64,000 nt of DNA from JAXMCK01 sp046349395. Lineage in GTDB: Bacteria > Pseudomonadota > Alphaproteobacteria > Geminicoccales > Geminicoccaceae. The stretch is taken from the NCBI GenBank assembly GCA_046349395.1, contig JAXMCK010000003.1, forward strand, positions 124,001 to 188,000, written 5' to 3'. Positions 1-8,801 of the stretch are shown one piece after another. Both the position numbers and the translations under genes were made by a program. The first letter of the stretch is position 1. Each line of letters opens with the position of its first letter. The notes under the pieces are model-generated. The model was given only the letters and a program-made list of their open reading frames with translations, was not told the origin of the DNA and did no database searches.

Positions 1-1300
1 TGCCGACCTGGCCTGCCACCGCCTCGTCGATGACGCCGTCGACCGTCTTCGCCCGCATGTAGGCGCGCATCGCCAGCATGCGCTCCAGACCCTGGGCGAC
101 AGGCCGCTCGTCGCCGGCGGTGAGGAGGTTGGCCAGATACTTCAGCGGGATGCGCAGCGACTTCACGTCCGGCATCCCGTTCTCCGCGGCCATCTTGCCC
201 GCTTCGGCCGCCGAGGTGATCGGCGAGAGCGGGGGCACGTACCAGACCATCGGCAGCGTGCGGTATTCGGGGTGGAGCGGGAAGGCGACCTTCCACTCCA
301 TCGCCATCTTCCAGATCGGCGAGCGGCGCGCCGCCTCCAGCCACGCTTCTGGCACGCCGTCGGCCTGCGCCTGCGCGATCACCTCGGGCCGGCTCGGATC
401 GAGGAAGAGGCCGAGCTGGGCCTCGTACAGCTTCGTCTCGTCCGGCTCGCCCGCCGCCTCTTCGATCCGGTCGGCGTCGTAGAGGATCACACCGAGATAG
501 CGGATGCGGCCGACGCAGGTTTCCGAGCACACCGTCGGCTGCCCCGCCTCGATGCGCGGATAGCAGAAGATGCACTTCTCGGACTTACCGGACGACCAGT
601 TGAAGTAGATCTTCTTGTAGGGACAGCCCGAGACGCACATCCGCCAGCCGCGGCACTTGTCCTGGTCGATCAGGACGATGCCGTCCTCGGCCCGCTTGTA
701 GATCGCGCCGGACGGGCAGGCGGCGACGCAGGCCGGGTTGAGGCAGTGCTCGCACAACCGCGGCAGGTACATCATGAAGGTGTTTTCAAACTGGCCGTAG
801 ATCTCCTTCTGGACGCCCTCGAAGTTGCTGTCGGCCGAGCGCTTGGCGAACTCGCCGCCCAGGATCTCCTCCCAGTTCGGCCCCCACTCGATCTTCTCCA
901 TCCGCTGCCCGGTCACGAGCGAGCGCGGGCGGGCCGTCGGAAAGGCCTGCAGCTCCGGTGCCTTCTGCAGGTGCTCGTAGTCGAAGGTGAACGGCTCGTA
1001 GTAATCGTCGATCTCGGGCAAATCGGGATTGGCGAAGATCTGTGCCAGCACCCGCCATTTGCCGCCGATCTTCGGCTCCAGCCGGCCGTCGGCCTTGCGC
1101 TGCCAGCCGCCTTTCCAGCGTTCCTGGTTCTCCCAGTCCTTCGGATAGCCGATGCCCGGCTTCGTCTCGACATTGTTGAACCAGGCGTATTCGAGACCTT
1201 CGCGATTGGTCCACACGTTCTTGCAGGTCACCGAACACGTGTGACAGCCGATGCACTTGTCGAGATTGAGGACCATCGCGATCTGGGCGCGGATCTTCAT
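1..1300 (-). CDS. narH: respiratory nitrate reductase beta subunit (partial, runs off left edge)
   Basis: Iron-sulfur subunit of the membrane-bound nitrate reductase NarGHI. It carries electrons from the haem-b subunit NarI to the molybdenum site of NarG on the cytoplasmic face. About 433 codons are visible; the family is about 510 residues, so the C-terminus and presumably narJ and narI lie off the left edge. The protein opens MKIRAQIAMVLNLDK followed by the cluster motif CIGCHTCSVTCK. A second group, CEHCLNPACVAAC, is near residue 182. It is followed by CRGWRMC, where Trp stands in the place of a Cys, the NarH signature of the [3Fe-4S] cluster. Start ATG at 1300 lies 11 bp after the narG stop, so the two are co-transcribed. 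Identification is secure. Confidence 0.97.
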   Translation of the reverse strand, partial: MKIRAQIAMVLNLDKCIGCHTCSVTCKNVWTNREGLEYAWFNNVETKPGIGYPKDWENQERWKGGWQRKADGRLEPKIGGKWRVLAQIFANPDLPEIDDYYEPFTFDYEHLQKAPELQAFPTARPRSLVTGQRMEKIEWGPNWEEILGGEFAKRSADSNFEGVQKEIYGQFENTFMMYLPRLCEHCLNPACVAACPSGAIYKRAEDGIVLIDQDKCRGWRMCVSGCPYKKIYFNWSSGKSEKCIFCYPRIEAGQPTVCSETCVGRIRYLGVILYDADRIEEAAGEPDETKLYEAQLGLFLDPSRPEVIAQAQADGVPEAWLEAARRSPIWKMAMEWKVAFPLHPEYRTLPMVWYVPPLSPITSAAEAGKMAAENGMPDVKSLRIPLKYLANLLTAGDERPVAQGLERMLAMRAYMRAKTVDGVIDEAVAGQVG

Positions 1301-1311
1301 CGTCTTCGTCC

Positions 1312-4300
1312 CTACTCGGCGGCCTGGAGGAGAGGTGCTGGGGTGGCGCCCAAAGGCTCTTCGAGCCAGTCGACGTCCTTCATCTTGCGGACGACCACGA
1401 ACTCGTCGCGGTTGGTGCCGATCGTACCGTAGTAGTTGAAGCCGTAGGCGAGCTGGACATAGCCGCCGATCATGTGCGTCGGCTTCAGGACGGCGCGCGT
1501 CACGGAGTTGTGGATGCCGCCCCGCTGCCCGGTCATCTCCGAGCCCGGCACGTTCACGATCTTCTCCTGGGCATGGTACATCATGACCATGCCGTCCTTG
1601 ACCCGCTGCGAGACGACGGCACGCGCCACCAGCGCACCGTTGGCGTTGTAGGCCTCGATCCAGTCGTTATCCGCGATGTTCGCCCGACGGGCGTCGTTCT
1701 CGCTGATCCAGACGATCGGCCCGCCGCGCGAGAGCGTGAGCATCAGGAGATTGTCGGTGTAGGTGGAGTGGATGCCCCACTTCTGGTGCGGCGTGATGAA
1801 GTTGAGGACGATCTCCGTCTCGCCGTTGGGCCGGCTGCCCTGCACCGGCGCGATGGCGCGCAGATCGACCGGCGGGCGATAGACGCACAAGCCCTCTCCG
1901 AAGGCCCGCATCCATAAGTGGTCCTGGTAGAGCTGCTGTCGCCCGGTCAGCGTCCGCCAGGGGATCAGCTCGTGCACGTTGGTGTAGCCGGCATTGTAGC
2001 AGACCTTCTCGCTCTCCAGTCCCGACCAGGTCGGGGCCGAGATGATCTTGCGCGGCTGGGCGACGACGTCGCGGAAGCGGATCTTCTCGTCTTCCTTGGG
2101 CAGTGCCAGATGGGCGTGCTCGCGGCCCGTCGTCTTGGACAGTACCTCCCATGAGCGCACGGCGACCTCGCCGTTGGTCTCGGGTGCCAGCATCAGCAGC
2201 ACCTCGGTGGCGTCCACGTCGGTGTCGATCCGCGGCAGGCCATGGGTCGGCCCCTCCTCGGCGACGACCCCGTTCAGCGCCTTCAGATGCTCGACCTCGT
2301 GATCGGTCTTCCAGGCGATGCCCTTGATGCCGTTGCCGAGCTTGGTCAGCAGCGGGCCGAGTGCGGTGAAGCGCTTGAAGAGGTTCGGATAGTCGCGCTC
2401 GACGACAGTGACGGCCGGCATCGTCTTGTCGGGGACGGGCTCGCAGTCGCCCGTCTTCCAGTCCTTCGGCTCGAAGGGCTGCGCGATCTCGCCCGGGCTG
2501 TCGTGCTGGATGGGTGTGAGGACGACGTCCTGCTCGACGCCCAGCACCTCTGGCGCCACGCGCGAGAAGGCCGCCGCGATCGCCTTGTAGATCTCCCAGT
2601 CCGACTTCGCTTCCCAGACCGGATCCACCGCACTCGTCAGCGGGTGGATGAAGGGATGCATGTCCGAAGTATTGAGGTCGTTCTTCTCGTACCAGGTAGC
2701 CGTCGGGAGCACGACGTCGGAGTAGACGCAGGTCGTCGACATCCTGAAGTCGAGCGTGACGAGCAGATCGAGCTTCCCGGTCGGCGCCTCGTCGCGCCAG
2801 CGCACCTCGGTGGGCTTCTCGCGACCTTCCTCGCCCAGATCCTTGCCGAGCACGCCGTGCGAGGTGCCGAGCAGGTGCTTCAGGAAATATTCGTGCCCCT
2901 TGCCGGACGAGCCGAGAATATTGGACCGCCAGACGAACATGTTGCGCGGAAAGGAAGACGGCGCATCCGGGTCTTCCCAGGCGAAGTTGAGCTCGCCCGA
3001 CTTCAGTCCCGCCGCGATGTAGTCCTTGACGTCCTGGCCCGCGGCCGCGGCACGCCCCGCGATCTCCAGCGGGTTCCGGTCCAGCGTCGGGTAGGCCGGC
3101 AGCCACCCCATCCGAATCGCCCGCATGTTGTAGTCGATGATCGCCCCGTCCCACGGACCCGGAGGTGCCGTCGGCGAGAGGATGTCGGAGGTGCGCATCG
3201 TCTCGTAGCGCCACTGATCCGTGTGCGCGTAGAAGAACGAGGTCGAGTTCTGCTGCCGCGGCGGACGGCCCCAGTCGAGGGCGAAGGCGAGTGGCGCCCA
3301 GCCCGCCTGCGGTCGCAGCTTCTCCTGGCCGACATAGTGCGCCCAGCCGCCGCCGGACTGGCCCACACAGCCGCACATGACGAGCATGTTGATCACGCCG
3401 CGATAGTTCATGTCGGCGTGGAACCAGTGGTTCATCGCGGCGCCGATGATCACCATCGAGCGGCCCTTCGTCTTCTCGGCATTGGTCGCGAACTCGCGCG
3501 CGACCTGGATGATCTTGGCCCGCGGCACGCCCGTAATGCGCTCGGCCCAGGCCGGCGTGTAGGGCACCTCCTCGTCGTAGCTGCCGGCCACGTTTGGGCC
3601 GCCGAAGCCGCGGTCGACGCCGTAATTCGCGACAAAGAGATCGTGGACCGTCGCGACCAGCGCCTCGCCATCGACGAGGTCGAGGCGCTTCACCGGCACC
3701 CGGCGCTCCAGCACGCTGGCGTGTTCCGTCGCCGTGAAGTGCTCGTGCCGGATGTTGCCGAAATAGGGAAAGGCGATCTCGGCCGCCTCGTCCTCGACGC
3801 CAGCGAGCGTCAGGCGCAGCCGCGTCCCGCTACCGCCCGACTCCTTCTCCTCGATGTTCCACTTGCCCTGCTCGCCCCAGCGGAAGCCGGCTGAGCCCGT
3901 CGGCACGACGGTGCCGTCCGTGGCCTCGTCGAACGCCACGGTCTTCCACTCGGGATTGTTCGTCTCGCCGAGGCCGCCGGCGAAGTCGGAGGCGCGGACG
4001 AAGCGGTCCGGCACCAGCCGCCCGTCCTGGCGGACGAGGCGGACCAGCATCGGCATGTCGGTGTAGCGGCGCAGATAGTCCCGGAAGTAGGGCACCTGCC
4101 GGTCGACATGGTACTCCTTGAGGATCACGTGCCCCATCGCCATGGCGAGGGCGGCGTCCGTCCCCTGCTTCACCGACAGCCAGATGTCGCCGAACTTCGA
4201 GGCCTCGGAATAGTCCGGGCAGATCACGGCACTCTTGGTGCCCCGATAGCGCGCCTCGGTGTAGAAATGCGCGTCTGGGGTCCGGGTCTGGGGGACGTTC

Positions 4301-5061
4301 GAGCCCCACAGGATGATGAACCCGGCATTGTACCAGTCCGCACTCTCGGGCACGTCGGTCTGCTCGCCCCAGGTCTGCGGCGAGGCGGGCGGCAGGTCGC
4401 AGTACCAGTCGTAGAACGACATGCAGACGCCACCCAGGAGCGACAGGTAGCGCGAGCCGGCGGCGTAGGAGACCATCGACATGGCCGGGATCGGCGAGAA
4501 GCCGATGATCCGGTCCGGACCCCACTTGCGGACGGTGTAGGCATTCGCCGCGGCGACGAGCTCGGTCACCTCGTCCCAGGTGGCGCGCACGAAGCCGCCA
4601 TGACCGCGCACCGAGACGTAGTCGTGCCGGGCCACGGGGTCCTCGACGATGCTCGTCCAGGCAGCGACCGGCGGCAGCGTCGCCCGCGCCTCGCGCCAGC
4701 GCCGCAGCAGGCGCGAGCGGACGAGCGGGTACTTCACCCGGTTGCCGGAGTAGAGATACCAGCTGTAGCTCGCCCCCCGCGCACAGCCCCGGGGCTCGTG
4801 GTTCGGCAGGTCCGGCCGCGTGCGGGGATAATCGGTCTGCTGGGTCTCCCAGGTGACGATCCCGCCCTTGACGTAGATCTTCCACGAGCACGACCCGGTG
4901 CAGTTGGCGCCGTGGGTCGAGCGCACGATCTTGTCGTGCTGCCAGCGCTTCCGGTAGCCGTCCTCCCAACTCCGATCCTCGGTCGTCGTGACTCCGAAGC
5001 CGCCGGCGAAGGGTTCCTTGACCTTCGTGAAGAAGGTCAGACGGTCGAGAAACAGGCTCAT
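1312..5061 (-). CDS. narG: respiratory nitrate reductase alpha subunit
   Basis: Catalytic molybdenum (bis-MGD) subunit of NarGHI, reducing nitrate to nitrite at the cytoplasmic side of the inner membrane with quinol-derived electrons. It is 1249 aa, full length for the family. The N-terminal HGANCTGSCSW motif plus a later Cys (EPRGCARG) gives the His/Cys-ligated FS0 [4Fe-4S] cluster typical of NarG. The segment YCDLPPASPQTWGEQTD holds the Asp that ligates molybdenum. Start chosen at ATG 5061 (MSLFLDRLTFF), which matches NarG N-termini; the frame is open upstream to 5142, but that stretch is a proline run overlapping the end of narK. It lies 28 bp downstream of narK and 11 bp upstream of narH, in one operon. 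Confidence 0.97.
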   Translation of the reverse strand: MSLFLDRLTFFTKVKEPFAGGFGVTTTEDRSWEDGYRKRWQHDKIVRSTHGANCTGSCSWKIYVKGGIVTWETQQTDYPRTRPDLPNHEPRGCARGASYSWYLYSGNRVKYPLVRSRLLRRWREARATLPPVAAWTSIVEDPVARHDYVSVRGHGGFVRATWDEVTELVAAANAYTVRKWGPDRIIGFSPIPAMSMVSYAAGSRYLSLLGGVCMSFYDWYCDLPPASPQTWGEQTDVPESADWYNAGFIILWGSNVPQTRTPDAHFYTEARYRGTKSAVICPDYSEASKFGDIWLSVKQGTDAALAMAMGHVILKEYHVDRQVPYFRDYLRRYTDMPMLVRLVRQDGRLVPDRFVRASDFAGGLGETNNPEWKTVAFDEATDGTVVPTGSAGFRWGEQGKWNIEEKESGGSGTRLRLTLAGVEDEAAEIAFPYFGNIRHEHFTATEHASVLERRVPVKRLDLVDGEALVATVHDLFVANYGVDRGFGGPNVAGSYDEEVPYTPAWAERITGVPRAKIIQVAREFATNAEKTKGRSMVIIGAAMNHWFHADMNYRGVINMLVMCGCVGQSGGGWAHYVGQEKLRPQAGWAPLAFALDWGRPPRQQNSTSFFYAHTDQWRYETMRTSDILSPTAPPGPWDGAIIDYNMRAIRMGWLPAYPTLDRNPLEIAGRAAAAGQDVKDYIAAGLKSGELNFAWEDPDAPSSFPRNMFVWRSNILGSSGKGHEYFLKHLLGTSHGVLGKDLGEEGREKPTEVRWRDEAPTGKLDLLVTLDFRMSTTCVYSDVVLPTATWYEKNDLNTSDMHPFIHPLTSAVDPVWEAKSDWEIYKAIAAAFSRVAPEVLGVEQDVVLTPIQHDSPGEIAQPFEPKDWKTGDCEPVPDKTMPAVTVVERDYPNLFKRFTALGPLLTKLGNGIKGIAWKTDHEVEHLKALNGVVAEEGPTHGLPRIDTDVDATEVLLMLAPETNGEVAVRSWEVLSKTTGREHAHLALPKEDEKIRFRDVVAQPRKIISAPTWSGLESEKVCYNAGYTNVHELIPWRTLTGRQQLYQDHLWMRAFGEGLCVYRPPVDLRAIAPVQGSRPNGETEIVLNFITPHQKWGIHSTYTDNLLMLTLSRGGPIVWISENDARRANIADNDWIEAYNANGALVARAVVSQRVKDGMVMMYHAQEKIVNVPGSEMTGQRGGIHNSVTRAVLKPTHMIGGYVQLAYGFNYYGTIGTNRDEFVVVRKMKDVDWLEEPLGATPAPLLQAAE

Positions 5062-5089
5062 CTGGGCACCCTTCCTGGGCAGACCGAGG

Positions 5090-7852
5090 TCATTCGGCGG
5101 GTTGCAGGGCGGTGGCGGGGGCGGCGGTCGGACGACCGGCATGCTCGACGTCGAAGAGCAGGCCCCCGCGGCGGGTGTAGACCCACCAGGTGATCGCGAT
5201 GCAGGTGAGGTAGAAGGCGAGGAAGCCGTAGAGCGCGGCCTGAGGACCGCCCGTCAGCGCGATCGAGGTGCCGAAGCTCTTCGGGATGAAGAAGGCCCCA
5301 TAGGCCGCGATCGCCGAGGTGAAGCCGATGATCGCCGCCGATTCCTTGTCCGAGCGGCGCACCCGCTCGGCAGCCGGCAGGTCCGGCTCCAGCCGCGCCA
5401 GCTCTTTCCGCATGATCGCCGGGATCATCTGGAAGGTGGACGCGTTGCCCACACCCGTGGCGGCGAAGAGGAAGAGGAAGCTCGCGAAGAAGATCGGGAA
5501 GGCCGCAGGCGAGCCGGTGATCGAGATCGCGTGCAGCACGCCCAGGACGCCGAGGCTCATCGCCACGAACACCCAGAGCGTGATCCGTCCGCCGCCGATG
5601 CGATCGCAGGCCTTGCCGGCGGCGGCCCGCGCGACGGCACCGACGAGCGGACCGAGGAAGGCCAGCTTCAGCGCGTTGACGTCGGGGAAGAGGATCTTCG
5701 AGAGCAGCGGAAAGGCGGCGGAGAAGCCGATGAAGGACCCGAAGGTGCCGGTGTAGAGCCAGCACATGATCCAGTTGTGCGCCCGGCGGAAGATCACGGC
5801 CTGATCGGCGAAGCTCGCCTTCATCGACGCGATGTCGTCCATGCCGAACCAGGCGGCGAAGGCCGAGATCGCGATGAAGGGGACGAAGACGAAGCCCGCG
5901 TTCTGCAGCCAGAGGGTCGTCGTGACGCCGTTCACCGTCGCACTCTGCGGATCGCCGCCGAGGGCTCCGAACACGCCGCCGGCGATGACGAGCGGCACGA
6001 CGAACTGGACGACGCTCACGCCCAGATTGCCGAGGCCGGCATTGATGGCGAGCGCACTGCCCTTCTCCGCTTTCGGGAAGAAGAAGGAGATGTTGGCCAT
6101 CGAGGACGCGAAGTTGCCGCCACCGAGACCACAGAGCAGGGCCAGGCCGAGAAAGATCCAGTAGGGGGTGCCCGTGCTCTGCACGGCAAAGCCGATGCCG
6201 ACGGCCGGCACCATGAGCGACCAGGTGGCGAGCGTGGTCCACAACCGCCCGCCGAAGATCGCGGGCATGAAGCTGTAGAAGATGCGGAGCGTGGCACCGG
6301 ACAGGCCGGGCAGGGCCGCCAGCCAGAAGAGCTGCTCGGTGGTGAAGGCGAAGCCGACCGCCGGCAGCTTGGCGACCACCACCGACCACACCATCCACAC
6401 GGCGAAGGACAGCAGCAGGCAGGGAACCGAGATCCACAGATTGCGGCGGGCGACGGCACGGCCGCGCTCGGTCCAGAACACGGAATCCTCGGGCCGCCAA
6501 TCGCGTAGGCCGCCGCGCGGGGCGAGCGCTGCGGCCTGGACCGGGCCGTGCACGGGCTGCATCTCGGGCAGCTCGGGCAGAGCAGAGGTCGTGGCGGCCG
6601 CCACCGCGGAGCGCTCCATGACCCGGATGGCGAAGTGCATCCAGACGAGGGCCGTCGCGACGATCAGGAAGAGCAGCCAGAAGCAGCTCTGCCAGATGCC
6701 GGTCAGATCCCTGAGCGCACCGAAGGCGATCGGCAGCACGAACCCGCCGAGGCCGCCGACGAGGCCCACCACCCCGCCGACGGCGCCGACCCGGTCCGGA
6801 TAGTAGACGGGAATATGCTTGTAGACCGCGGCCTTGCCGAGGCTCATGAAAAATCCGAGGACGAATATCGTCACGACGAAACCGCCGAGACCCATTCTCG
6901 TGCTGAAGGCCAGCGGGCCGGTTGCGGTCTCCACCATGTATTGGGTGGGCGGGTATGACAGAATGAACGTGCAGACGACGGAGACCAGGAACGTCCAGTA
7001 CATGATGGTCCGAGCACCGTACTTGTCGGATAGATGGCCGCCATAGGCGCGGAAGAGCGATGCCGGGATCGAATAGGCGGCACCGAGCATCCCGGCCGTC
7101 TTGATGTCGAGGCCGTAGACGCCGATCAGGTAGCGCGGCAGCCACAAGGCCAGCGCCACGAAGGCGCCGAACGAGAAGAAGTAGTAGAGCGAGAACCGCC
7201 AGACCTGCGTCCTGGCCAGCGGCTGCAGCATGGCGCGGAGCGATTCGGGCTTCTGGCCGGTGGCACGCCGCCGTGCCAGATCCGGATCGTCCTTCGTGAA
7301 AAGGAAGAAGAAGACGGCCGTCAGCGCCAGGGCCGCGGCCCAGACCAGGGCTACCGTCTGCCAGCCATAGGCGACCATGACCGTGGGTGCGGTGAACTTC
7401 GTCACCGCGGCACCGACATTGCCGGCACCGAAGATGCCGAGTGCGGTTCCCTGCTTCTTCTTCGGGAACCACTTCGCGACGTAGGCGATGCCGACGGAGA
7501 AGGACCCGCCGGCGATCCCGACGCCGAGTGCCGCCAGGAGGAAGGTCGGGTAGTCGTAGGCGTAGGTCAGAAGGGCGGTCATCACCGCCGCCGCCAGCAT
7601 GGTCAGCGTGAGGACGACCCGGCCGCCATACTGGTCCGCCCAGATGCCGAGGATCAGGCGGATGAGCGAGCCCGTGAGGATGGGCGTGCCGACCAGGAGG
7701 CCGAACTCGGTCTCGTTCAGACCGAGATCGGTTTTGATCTGGATGCCGATGATGGCGAAGATCGTCCACACCGCGAAGCACACGGTGAAAGCGAAGGTCG
7801 ACAGCCAGAGCGCACGCCGCTGATCGCTCTTTTCGATCTCCAATCCCGACAC
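5090..7852 (-). CDS. narK: fused NarK1-NarK2 nitrate/nitrite transporter
   Basis: Nitrate uptake and nitrite export for nitrate respiration. The protein is 920 aa, about twice a single MFS transporter, and contains two consecutive NarK modules. The first (residues about 1-415) carries GIAGGSFSVGIAYVAKWFP and GIFGAGNVGAA. The second (about 450-900) carries the more typical GGGNFASSMANISFFFP and INAGLGNLG nitrate-signature segments. In Paracoccus such a fused NarK combines a proton-linked nitrate importer (NarK1 type) with a nitrate/nitrite exchanger (NarK2 type); the same split is inferred here. Start GTG at 7852 is chosen because AGGAGGG sits 5 nt upstream; the frame is open to 7924 but has no better ribosome site. 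First gene of the narKGH operon, behind an FNR box. Confidence 0.93.
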   Translation of the reverse strand: MSGLEIEKSDQRRALWLSTFAFTVCFAVWTIFAIIGIQIKTDLGLNETEFGLLVGTPILTGSLIRLILGIWADQYGGRVVLTLTMLAAAVMTALLTYAYDYPTFLLAALGVGIAGGSFSVGIAYVAKWFPKKKQGTALGIFGAGNVGAAVTKFTAPTVMVAYGWQTVALVWAAALALTAVFFFLFTKDDPDLARRRATGQKPESLRAMLQPLARTQVWRFSLYYFFSFGAFVALALWLPRYLIGVYGLDIKTAGMLGAAYSIPASLFRAYGGHLSDKYGARTIMYWTFLVSVVCTFILSYPPTQYMVETATGPLAFSTRMGLGGFVVTIFVLGFFMSLGKAAVYKHIPVYYPDRVGAVGGVVGLVGGLGGFVLPIAFGALRDLTGIWQSCFWLLFLIVATALVWMHFAIRVMERSAVAAATTSALPELPEMQPVHGPVQAAALAPRGGLRDWRPEDSVFWTERGRAVARRNLWISVPCLLLSFAVWMVWSVVVAKLPAVGFAFTTEQLFWLAALPGLSGATLRIFYSFMPAIFGGRLWTTLATWSLMVPAVGIGFAVQSTGTPYWIFLGLALLCGLGGGNFASSMANISFFFPKAEKGSALAINAGLGNLGVSVVQFVVPLVIAGGVFGALGGDPQSATVNGVTTTLWLQNAGFVFVPFIAISAFAAWFGMDDIASMKASFADQAVIFRRAHNWIMCWLYTGTFGSFIGFSAAFPLLSKILFPDVNALKLAFLGPLVGAVARAAAGKACDRIGGGRITLWVFVAMSLGVLGVLHAISITGSPAAFPIFFASFLFLFAATGVGNASTFQMIPAIMRKELARLEPDLPAAERVRRSDKESAAIIGFTSAIAAYGAFFIPKSFGTSIALTGGPQAALYGFLAFYLTCIAITWWVYTRRGGLLFDVEHAGRPTAAPATALQPAE

Positions 7853-7923
7853 GCTTCCCTCCTCGTTCCCAGGGCCGACGCAAAATATTTCCGCGGGAAT
7901 GGAACCGATCGCAGTGACAAGCA

Positions 7924-7937
7924 TTGATCTGGATCAA
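7924..7937. promoter_or_regulatory. FNR/NarR-type box upstream of narK
   Basis: TTGATCTGGATCAA is a perfect TTGAT-N4-ATCAA Crp/Fnr-family (FNR, ANR, Dnr, NarR) site. Its centre (7930.5) lies 78 bp upstream of the narK GTG. If the site is at the usual class II position of -41.5, transcription would begin near 7889 and leave a leader of about 37 nt, a normal arrangement for anaerobic activation. The box is read directly; the start point is inferred. Confidence 0.85.
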
Positions 7938-8037
7938 TTCGAACTTGATCGCAGATACTTTCAAGATCTGTTTCTACGCTGATCAAGTACTGCGCGACAT
8001 TTATCAACTCACTGAGTGCCGGGGTAGCGCACGGCGC

Positions 8038-8051
8038 TTGACAATGATCAA
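8038..8051. promoter_or_regulatory. second FNR-type box, upstream of the Crp/Fnr regulator gene
   Basis: TTGACAATGATCAA matches TTGAT-N4-ATCAA at 9 of the 10 half-site bases. It lies just before the regulator gene, with its centre at 8044.5. Placed at -41.5 it predicts transcription from about 8086, which is after ATG 8079, so the site either points to a downstream start codon or acts as an autoregulatory operator. Confidence 0.7.
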
Positions 8052-8078
8052 GCGTGGAGTTGTATCCCTCGCTGAAAG

Positions 8079-8792
8079 ATGCGGGGGATCCTTGTGCGTA
8101 CGGACGAAGCGGAGGAGATGCAGCGCCTCCCGCTGTTCGCGGGTGTCGCGCCGGAGCACGTGGCCGCGATGCTCCGCGGTGCCTTTCTCCAGCGCTTTCC
8201 GGCGGGCGTAGAGCTGGCGCGCGAGGGAGAGCCGGTCGACTTCCTTCACGTGGTGGTCGACGGCCAGGTCGAGATCTTCGCCCGCTACCGGGACCGCGAG
8301 ACGACGGTCGCCGTCATCGGCGCCGGACACAGCTTCATCGTGGCCGCCGTCGTGCTGGACCGCGTCTATCTGAAGTCCGCCCGCTCCCTTGTGCCCTCGC
8401 GCGTGCTGCTGATCCCGGCCGAAGCCGTTCGTGCCGCCTTTGCCGAGGATGCAGCCTTCGCCCGCGCTTTGGCCCTGGAACTGGCCGAGGCCTATCGCCG
8501 GCTCGCGAAGGAATTGAAGAACCAGAAGCTCCGCACCGGCCTCGAGCGGCTCGCCGCCTGGCTCCTCTTGCGCAACGCCGAGACGGGCGGTGCCGGCAGC
8601 TTCCAGCTTCCCTTCGACAAGCGGATCCTGGCCTCGCGCCTCGGCATGGCGCCCGAGGTCCTCTCCCGCTCGCTCGCCACGCTGCGCGCCTACGGCGTCA
8701 CCGTCGAAGGGCCACTTGTCCGGCTCGACGACCTGCCGAGCCTAGAGCGGCTGGCGCTCCTGTCGCCCACCATCGACGACCCGAGCGCCTGA
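8079..8792 (+). CDS. narR: NarR-like Crp/Fnr family transcriptional regulator
   Basis: Crp/Fnr-superfamily regulator, up to 237 aa. It has a cyclic-nucleotide-binding-like beta-roll (about residues 15-130), a dimerisation helix, and a C-terminal winged helix with the recognition segment PEVLSRSLATL. The E-x-x-S-R pattern is the one FNR uses to read TTGAT. There is no N-terminal Cys cluster, so it should not sense oxygen through an Fe-S centre. Cys-free relatives such as Paracoccus NarR, which responds to nitrate/nitrite, or Dnr, which responds to NO, fit better. Its position divergent from narKGH supports NarR. The start is unresolved: ATG 8079 has almost no ribosome site, GTG 8094 has GGGGG 6 nt upstream, and ATG 8118 directly follows GGAGG. 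The longest form is given. Confidence 0.85.
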   Translation: MRGILVRTDEAEEMQRLPLFAGVAPEHVAAMLRGAFLQRFPAGVELAREGEPVDFLHVVVDGQVEIFARYRDRETTVAVIGAGHSFIVAAVVLDRVYLKSARSLVPSRVLLIPAEAVRAAFAEDAAFARALALELAEAYRRLAKELKNQKLRTGLERLAAWLLLRNAETGGAGSFQLPFDKRILASRLGMAPEVLSRSLATLRAYGVTVEGPLVRLDDLPSLERLALLSPTIDDPSA

Positions 8793-8801
8793 CTTTCCGC
8801 C

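Noticed and set aside
2242..3894. 550-aa open frame on the plus strand inside narG
   Set aside because: Antisense shadow of narG caused by high GC; no family similarity, and narG is intact.
5058..7964. 968-aa minus-strand open frame overlapping narK
   Set aside because: Frame-shifted shadow of narK; Arg-rich low-complexity translation.
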